Positions 14,595 to 19,361 of a DNA stretch of 19,361 nucleotides are shown in pieces (the stretch's first letter is position 1; each line of letters opens with the position of its first letter). This DNA comes from JBFHNV01 sp965365655. GTDB lineage: Bacteria; Pseudomonadota; Gammaproteobacteria; HK1. Both the position numbers and the translations under genes were made by a program. The stretch is from positions 1-19,361 of the forward strand of contig CBDUCN010000059.1 in the NCBI GenBank assembly GCA_965365655.1. Direction: 5' to 3'. A model generated the notes under the pieces. The model was not told the DNA's origin, searched no databases, and saw nothing but the letters and a program-made list of their open reading frames with translations.

Positions 14595-16298
14595 ATGTCC
14601 CTTCTCGGCTCCGTCATCTCCTTCGCGACACGGCGCTCGGCACGCCGCTTCGACGCCGCGACGCGCGACGCCCGCGCGACCCAGACCGAGCTGCTGATGG
14701 ACATCGTGCGGCGCAACGCGGGCACCGAGTACGGGAAGCGCCACGGCTTCGCGAGCGTCGGCAGCGTCGAGGACTACCAGCGCCAGGTGCCGCTCATCAA
14801 CTACGAGGACATCAAGGAGGACGTGAAGCGAATCACCGAGGGCGCGCGCAACGTGCTCACCGCCGAGGACCCGGTGATGTTCGCGCAGACCAGCGGCACC
14901 ACCGGCGATCCGAAGTTCATCCCGGTGACCCCGAGCGACCAGGGCCAGGCGCACAGCGACCAGATGCGCACCTGGCTCTACACGGCGCACCGCGATCACC
15001 CGACGATCTTCGACGGCAAGGTCGTGAGCCTGGTGTCGCCGGCCGTCGAGGGACACACGCCGTCGGGCCTGCCGTTCGGCTCCACCTCCGGGCACATCTA
15101 CCGGCACATGTCGCCGGTGGTGAAGCGCGTCTACGGCATCCCGTACGAGGTGTTCGAGATCGAGGACTACCAGGCCAAGTACTACGCGATCATGCGCATC
15201 GCGGTGACCCAGGACGTGCGCATGCTCGCGACCGCGAACCCGTCGTCCATCCTCAAGCTCGCGGAGAAGGCGCAGGAGTTCGCCGAGGACATCATCCGCG
15301 ACGTGCGCGACGGCACGCTGGATCGCGCGATGCCGATCGACCCTGCGATCCGTGCGCACGTGGAGAAGGGCCTGCGGCCCGACCCGGCCCTGGCGCGGCG
15401 CCTCGACGAGATGCGCTCGCGCCGCGGCGGCCGCCTGCTTCCGGGGGACTACTGGCCGCGGCTCGCGCTGATCGGCTGCTGGAAGGGCGGCACCGTGGGG
15501 CACTACCTGTCGAAGTTCGACGCGTGGTTCCGACCCGACGGCGGCGCCCCGGTGCCGGTGCGCGACTGGGGCTACCTGTCGAGCGAGTGCCGCGGCTCGA
15601 TCCCGCTGTCCGACGACGGCAGCAAGGGCGCGCTCACGGTGGCGGCGAACTTCTTCGAGTTCGCGGCCGTGGAGGACGTCGAGTCGCAGCCCGACAGCCC
15701 GGAGAAGTGGAGCTACCTGATCGCGCCCGACCTCGAGGTGGGGCGCGAGTACTACATCTTCGTCACCACCACCAGCGGCCTGTACCGCTACGACATCAAC
15801 GACGTGATCCGGGTCGAGAGCCGCTACCAGGACACGCCGGAGATCGTGTTCCTGCGCAAGGGGCGCGGCATGACCAACATCACCGGCGAGAAGCTGTCGG
15901 TGAACCAGGTCATCGCGGCGGTGGAGGCGGTGTCCAGGGACACGGGGCTGGTCGTCGGGCACTTCAAGGCCGAGGCGGACACCGACGCGTCGCGCTACGT
16001 GCTCAAGGTGGAGTTCGACCGCCCGCCCGAGACCCGGGCGAGCCACGGCTTCCTGGCCGGCTTCGACACGTTCCTGAAGGGCATCAACATCGAGTACGCG
16101 GCGAAGCGCGACTCCGCGCGCCTGAATCCGCCGGTGCTGCAGGTGATGCGCGAAGGCTGGTACGAGCGCGCCCGCCGCAAGCAGGTCGCCGGCGGCAAGC
16201 GCGCGTTCCAGGCCAAGACCGAGGTGCTGTCGCCGGTGAAGGAGGCCACGTCGATCGCCGGCCCGGAGATCGCCGACGTGGTGGAGCTGGAGCGCTAG
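14595..16298 (+). CDS. GH3 family acyl-adenylating amide synthetase
   Basis: A 567-aa protein of the GH3 (auxin-responsive) family, which adenylates a carboxylic acid and joins it to an amino acid. ATG 14595 has GAGGT about 8 nt upstream. Three ATP/AMP motifs are seen: TSGTTGDPKFIPVT (Ser100-Lys107), YLSSECRGSIPLS (Tyr327, Glu331) and YRYDINDVIRV (Tyr397, Asp403). A C-terminal lobe follows with GMTNITGEKLSVNQVIAAVE, typical of the mobile domain. The length (567) fits the family (about 530-600). No signal peptide, so it is cytoplasmic. It sits 69 bp after the hydrolase and 73 bp before the FAH gene. The acid and amino-acid substrates cannot be read from sequence, so a hormone role is not implied. 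Confidence 0.93.
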   Translation: MSLLGSVISFATRRSARRFDAATRDARATQTELLMDIVRRNAGTEYGKRHGFASVGSVEDYQRQVPLINYEDIKEDVKRITEGARNVLTAEDPVMFAQTSGTTGDPKFIPVTPSDQGQAHSDQMRTWLYTAHRDHPTIFDGKVVSLVSPAVEGHTPSGLPFGSTSGHIYRHMSPVVKRVYGIPYEVFEIEDYQAKYYAIMRIAVTQDVRMLATANPSSILKLAEKAQEFAEDIIRDVRDGTLDRAMPIDPAIRAHVEKGLRPDPALARRLDEMRSRRGGRLLPGDYWPRLALIGCWKGGTVGHYLSKFDAWFRPDGGAPVPVRDWGYLSSECRGSIPLSDDGSKGALTVAANFFEFAAVEDVESQPDSPEKWSYLIAPDLEVGREYYIFVTTTSGLYRYDINDVIRVESRYQDTPEIVFLRKGRGMTNITGEKLSVNQVIAAVEAVSRDTGLVVGHFKAEADTDASRYVLKVEFDRPPETRASHGFLAGFDTFLKGINIEYAAKRDSARLNPPVLQVMREGWYERARRKQVAGGKRAFQAKTEVLSPVKEATSIAGPEIADVVELER

Positions 16299-16329
16299 GC
16301 GGCTGTTGAAACGCCCGCCTCTAGCAGCG

Positions 16330-16370
16330 CGCCCGGTGCCGGGATGCCTCCCCGTCGAGCGCACCGGGCG
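16330..16370 (+). other. 10-bp perfect inverted repeat between GH3 and FAH genes
   Basis: CGCCCGGTGC (16330-16339) and GCACCGGGCG (16361-16370) form a perfect 10-bp stem with a 21-nt loop, starting 31 nt after the GH3 stop. A smaller stem AGGCGG/CCGCCT (16297-16302/16315-16320) precedes it. No T tract. It may attenuate GH3 read-through or mask the start of the next gene. Confidence 0.45.
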
Positions 16371-16371
16371 T

Positions 16372-17811
16372 GTGCCCGTTCGACGGCGCCGGCCGGACGG
16401 CGCGACCCCGGCGCAGCAGCAGGACCTTCGCCTGGACGCCGGGCCTGAACGGCAAGCTGGAGTCGTCGCGCGCGAGAGCACGGCGTACGCCGTCGCAGCG
16501 GCACTGCTCGCGGGTCTGGTCGCGGCGCTCTCGGGCGCTGCGGCGAGCGCCGCCGCGCCCGGCGCCGGCGATGCACCGGCTCGCGTGGTGCGCTACCTGT
16601 CGCGTCTCGACGCTCACGTCGGCCAGGCCTGCCACGGGCTGGTGCTCGGCGAGCGTGACGGCATCCCGCAGACCGTGCTCAATCTCGGCACGCTGGACGC
16701 GTCGCTGTGCGCGGACGCGGGCGACGGCTCGCAGTCCGTCGCGCGGCTGCGGCGCGCGCTGGAGCTGGCCCCGACGGTGCGGCCGACCGGTGCGCCGGCG
16801 GACGCCGCGACGGAACCCCTCGCGGCGGACGAGCTCGCGCAGCGGGTGCTGCCGCCGGTGGTGATCACGCGCGCGCAGCTGGACGCGCGCACGCGGGTCG
16901 TGATCGGCGCCGGCCTGAACTACCGCCTGCACCGCGACGAGGTGGACCTCGCGCCGGACGAGCTGCTGCTGTTCCCGAAGCCGGTGCCGCCCACCGGCGC
17001 GTACGCGCCCGTGCCGCGCGGCGCGCGCCCCGGAACCTGGCCGGCGCAGCCGGTGGTGCTGCTGGACTACGAGGTGGAGCTGGCCTTCGTGCTGCTCGAG
17101 GACCTCGACCTCGCCGCGCCGCTGCCGCCGCGAGACGCGTTCCTGCGCACGGTCGCGTTCTTCACCGCGAACGACGTCTCCGATCGCGAGCCGATCATGT
17201 ACGACTCCGAGACGGGCTACGCGCGCGGCAAGGCCCGGCCCGGCTACCTGCCCATCGGCCCGTGGGTGGTGCGCGGCGACGCGCTGGACCCCGAGGCGGG
17301 CGGCAGGGGAACGCGCGACCTCACGCTCACGGTGACGGTGCGCGAGAGCGACGGCACCGACACGGTGCGCCAGGCGGAGCGCACGGCGTCGATGATCCAC
17401 GGGCCGCGGGCGATCCTCGCCGCGCTGGCGTCGCGCTGGCGGCGCGGCGAGGCGCCGTGCATGCGCGATGCCTCCGGGGTGCCGCGCTACCTGCACGACG
17501 CGCGCGGCGTGGTGCCCGCGGGAAGCATCGTGCTCACCGGCACGCCGGGCGGCACCGCCGTGCAGGCGCCCGGGCTGCTCGAGCGCGCGCGCCTGTTCGT
17601 GATGGGCGGCTTCTCCGTCGACGGTGCTCGCGCGCGCTTCGTGGAGGAGAACCGCGGCGCGGTTTCGGGCCTCGGCTACCTCGAGCCGGGCGAGCGGGTG
17701 GACACGCGCGTCGTGGGCCTCGGGCGACAGCGCTGGGAGGTCGTGGAAGGGCTCCCGGACTCGGTGTACGGCACGGACGCGCCCGGCGGGTGCGGGGAGC
17801 CGCTGTCGTGA
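16372..17811 (+). CDS. Fumarylacetoacetate hydrolase (FAH) fold protein, probably exported
   Basis: A 479-aa protein from GTG 16372. The start is uncertain: the frame is open to a TTG at 16306, and GTG 16585/16588 would begin a cytoplasmic form at VVRYLSRLD, the usual FAH N-terminal strand. The longer form has an Ala-rich hydrophobic segment (AYAVAAALLAGLVAALSGAA) ending ASAAA, like a signal peptide. FAH metal ligands: DYEVELAFVL (Glu234, Glu236) and TANDVSDRE (Asp268). Also KARPGYLPIGPWVV (Lys287) and LTGTPGGT (about 389-395). Enzymes of this fold hydrolyse C-C bonds, decarboxylate or hydrate 2-oxo-acids; the substrate is unknown here. A periplasmic location would be unusual because characterised members are mostly cytoplasmic. 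It ends with a hairpin at 17814-17836. Confidence 0.82.
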   Translation: MPVRRRRPDGATPAQQQDLRLDAGPERQAGVVARESTAYAVAAALLAGLVAALSGAAASAAAPGAGDAPARVVRYLSRLDAHVGQACHGLVLGERDGIPQTVLNLGTLDASLCADAGDGSQSVARLRRALELAPTVRPTGAPADAATEPLAADELAQRVLPPVVITRAQLDARTRVVIGAGLNYRLHRDEVDLAPDELLLFPKPVPPTGAYAPVPRGARPGTWPAQPVVLLDYEVELAFVLLEDLDLAAPLPPRDAFLRTVAFFTANDVSDREPIMYDSETGYARGKARPGYLPIGPWVVRGDALDPEAGGRGTRDLTLTVTVRESDGTDTVRQAERTASMIHGPRAILAALASRWRRGEAPCMRDASGVPRYLHDARGVVPAGSIVLTGTPGGTAVQAPGLLERARLFVMGGFSVDGARARFVEENRGAVSGLGYLEPGERVDTRVVGLGRQRWEVVEGLPDSVYGTDAPGGCGEPLS

Positions 17812-17813
17812 GC

Positions 17814-17836
17814 GCCCGTCCGTGGTGACGGCGGGC
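17814..17836 (+). other. Hairpin directly after the FAH stop
   Basis: GCCCG (17814-17818), bulged T, CCGT (17820-17823), GGTG loop, ACGG (17828-17831), CGGGC (17832-17836): a 9-bp stem with one bulge, 2 nt past the FAH stop. Not followed by T's. A transcript-end or processing role is a guess. Confidence 0.3.
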
Positions 17837-17937
17837 TTCGACGCGGTGATGCCGTGGGCCGTGCGTCGCGTGCTCGCCGCGAAGGCGTGCTGCCCGCGGC
17901 CGCGGCCGGCCGCCGGCGGCTGAGGAGGATCACGACG

Positions 17938-19095
17938 ATGTCCGCGATCGCCGGCTTCACGCTGCACGCCGCCGAGTTGCCGTTCAAGGATCCGTTCAAG
18001 CACTCGGCCGCCGAGCGCTCGTCGTCGTACAGCCTCTTCCTGCAGTGCCGCCTCGCCGACGGCACGAGCGGCTGGGGCGAGTGCCTGCCCCGGGAGTACG
18101 TGACCGGCGAGAGCCGCGACGGCGCGTTCGCGATGCTCGAGCAGCAGGTGCTGCCGCACCTCGTCGGCCGCCGCTTCGAGTCCATGCGCGACGTGGAGGA
18201 CTTCCTGCGCGGGTGCGACGGCAAGGCGCCGCACGGCTGGCTGCCCGCCGGGACGCCGCAGACCGCGGCCTGGAGTGCCGTCGACCTCGCGCTGCTGGAC
18301 GCGTACGGCCGTGCGTTTGCCGTGCCCGCGCTGGCGGCGGAACGCAGGCCGCTGCCGCCGGAGTTTCGCTACAGCGGCGCGCTGTCCTCGACGGGCGGCT
18401 GGGCGCTGGTGAAGTCCGCGCTCAAGCAGCGCCTGTACGGCATCCGCGCGATCAAGCTGAAGGTGGAGCGCGAGGGCGGCGAGGCCACCGCCCGCACCGC
18501 GCGCCGCGTGCTGGGTGCGGGCGTGGATCTGCGCGCCGACGCGAACATGGCGTGGACCGTGGACGAGGCGATCGCATCGATGCGCGCGATATCGCGCCAC
18601 GGCGTGCGCTCCTTCGAGCAGCCGCTGCCGGCGGACGACCTGGCCGGCGCCGCGCGGCTGGTCGCGGAGACGGGTCTCGGCGTGATGGCCGACGAGAGCC
18701 TGTGGGATCGCGAGTCGCTGCAACGGTTGATCGCCGCGCGCGCGTGCACCGCGGTGAACGTACGCGTCTCCAAGTGCGGCGGCCTGGTCGCAGCGCTCGC
18801 GCGTGCGCGCGAGTCGCTGGCCGCGGGCCTCACGGTGCAGCTCGGCTGCCAGGTCGGCGAGTCGTCACTGCTGTCGGCGGCGCACCTCGCGCTGGTGCAG
18901 GGTGTGCAGCAGGTCACGTACGCCGAGGGCTGCTTCGGGCGGTTCCTGCTGCGCGAGGACCCCGGCGTGCCGGCGCTGCAGTTCGGCCGTGGCGGACGGC
19001 CGCCCGCGCCCCCGCACGGGGCGGGCCTCGGCGTGCGCATCGACGCCGCGGCGCTGGCGCCTTACGTCGCGCGCAGCGTTGACGTGGCGGGCTGA
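17938..19095 (+). CDS. Enolase-superfamily enzyme, MLE subgroup (racemase/OSBS-like)
   Basis: A 385-aa protein. ATG 17938 has GAGGAGG about 10 nt upstream. The N-terminal capping domain (about 1-130, with GWGECLPREYVTGES) is followed by a beta/alpha barrel. Key residues: KLK (Lys173, Lys175), DANMAW (Asp201, Asn203), FEQPL (Glu227), ADES (Asp252, Glu253), VSKCGG (Lys279). Paired lysines at 175 and 279 with three acidic metal ligands are the muconate-lactonising-enzyme pattern, seen in o-succinylbenzoate synthase, N-acylamino-acid racemase and dipeptide epimerase. The C-terminal DxD motif expected in dipeptide epimerases is not visible (the region reads AEGCFGRFLLRED). Specificity is therefore open. 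It is the last gene before the 19133-19178 terminator. Confidence 0.88.
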   Translation: MSAIAGFTLHAAELPFKDPFKHSAAERSSSYSLFLQCRLADGTSGWGECLPREYVTGESRDGAFAMLEQQVLPHLVGRRFESMRDVEDFLRGCDGKAPHGWLPAGTPQTAAWSAVDLALLDAYGRAFAVPALAAERRPLPPEFRYSGALSSTGGWALVKSALKQRLYGIRAIKLKVEREGGEATARTARRVLGAGVDLRADANMAWTVDEAIASMRAISRHGVRSFEQPLPADDLAGAARLVAETGLGVMADESLWDRESLQRLIAARACTAVNVRVSKCGGLVAALARARESLAAGLTVQLGCQVGESSLLSAAHLALVQGVQQVTYAEGCFGRFLLREDPGVPALQFGRGGRPPAPPHGAGLGVRIDAAALAPYVARSVDVAG

Positions 19096-19132
19096 CGCCG
19101 GCGGTCGGCGGCGGTGGCTATGGGCGGGCTAT

Positions 19133-19178
19133 GGGGACATGCTGAATTTCCGATCGTAATTCAGCATGTCCCCTTTTT
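19133..19178 (+). terminator. Perfect 16-bp inverted repeat plus T5: intrinsic terminator
   Basis: GGGGACATGCTGAATT (19133-19148), 9-nt loop, AATTCAGCATGTCCCC (19158-19173), then TTTTT (19174-19178). The stem is perfect and lies 37 nt after the last stop. It is the only hairpin in the window with a proper U tract. The stem is much AT-richer than its surroundings, which suggests a mobile or repeated palindrome reused as a terminator. Confidence 0.85.
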
Positions 19179-19361
19179 CCGAAGCCGGGAGACGGGTCCA
19201 CGCGCGCGGCCGGCACCGGAACGGGCTTCGTGAGGATCGTCTGCACGAGCCGCCGCGACGAGCACCAGGTGAATTCCGCCCCGACGGCGCTAAACCCTTG
19301 CACGCAGCGGCCGATGACGTGTACACGCGGAACCGGACCGCGCGCTTGAGACCTTTGCCGT
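19179..19361. other. Right-edge region, no supported gene
   Basis: About 180 bp with two open frames on the - strand running off the edge (one reads FTWCSSRRLVQTILTKPVPV). Neither has a recognised motif, and both continue through the palindrome, which argues against coding. I see nothing else here. Confidence 0.35.

Noticed and set aside
13424..16481. Very long overlapping open frames on both strands (about 960-1005 codons)
   Set aside because: They are Arg/Ala/Gly-rich mirror frames of the hydrolase and GH3 genes, which have clear catalytic motifs; long antisense frames are expected at this GC content.
17822..17923. 33-codon ORF between the FAH and enolase-type genes
   Set aside because: Its stop overlaps the next ribosome-binding site (TGAGGAGG), but no motif or good start site is seen, and its start lies in a hairpin; kept only as a remote possibility.
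16321..18723. 800-codon - strand frame across the FAH and enolase-type genes
   Set aside because: Low-complexity Arg/His-rich translation with no motif, opposite two well-supported enzymes.
19129..19326. Small - strand frames at the right edge
   Set aside because: They read through the palindromic terminator and end in its arm; no recognised family.
1..19361. CRISPR array, tRNA or rRNA
   Set aside because: No regularly spaced direct repeats, and no cloverleaf or rRNA-like stretches were noticed on either strand.

Overview
The window is about 19.4 kb of very GC-rich DNA with dense coding, GTG starts, short gene gaps and two start/stop junctions. The gene families (DUF900 hydrolase, DUF2089/LemA/TPM operon, SLC13 and BCCT carriers, glycine-zipper outer-envelope protein, bacterial GH3, FAH, enolase superfamily) fit a free-living Gram-negative proteobacterium. 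A gammaproteobacterium is my best guess, from family recollection only. No rRNA, tRNA, CRISPR, phage or transposase gene was recognised.

Layout. (1) 1-1089, + strand: 3' part of a DUF900 alpha/beta hydrolase cut by the left edge. (2) 4228-1157, - strand: an operon of a DUF2089 zinc-ribbon/HTH protein, a SHOCT-like one-TM segment that stays in frame with LemA, LemA itself, and a TPM-TPR protein. (3) A 506-bp gap holding a dyad in an AT-rich island, then an SLC13-type carrier with two TrkA_C domains (4735-6744). (4) A convergent region with two GC-rich hairpins, then a - strand pair of exported small proteins (7705-6921), one made of two tandem glycine-zipper units. (5) A promoter-like region and a BCCT carrier (8217-9737), followed 3 nt later by a 39-aa one-TM ORF that is easily missed (9741-9860), and an 84-aa conserved-looking protein (9911-10165). 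(6) 10309-19095, + strand: six genes. The first three are translationally coupled: a DUF2652 cyclase-like membrane protein, a membrane Ser/Thr kinase with a probable Cache-type extracytoplasmic sensor, and an exported alpha/beta hydrolase. They are followed by a GH3 acyl-adenylating amide synthetase, an FAH-fold enzyme (probably exported, start uncertain) and an MLE-subgroup enolase-superfamily enzyme. A perfect 16-bp inverted repeat followed by five T's closes the unit.

How they may work together. The - strand operon looks like an envelope-stress or membrane-protein module. The BCCT gene with its tiny partner looks like an osmolyte/quaternary-amine uptake locus. The last block joins signalling proteins (cyclase-like plus sensor kinase) to four enzymes. 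GH3 proteins conjugate acyl acids to amino acids, and MLE-subgroup enzymes include N-acylamino-acid racemases, so an N-acyl-amino-acid pathway under kinase control is the most interesting hypothesis here. It is inference, not shown by the sequence.
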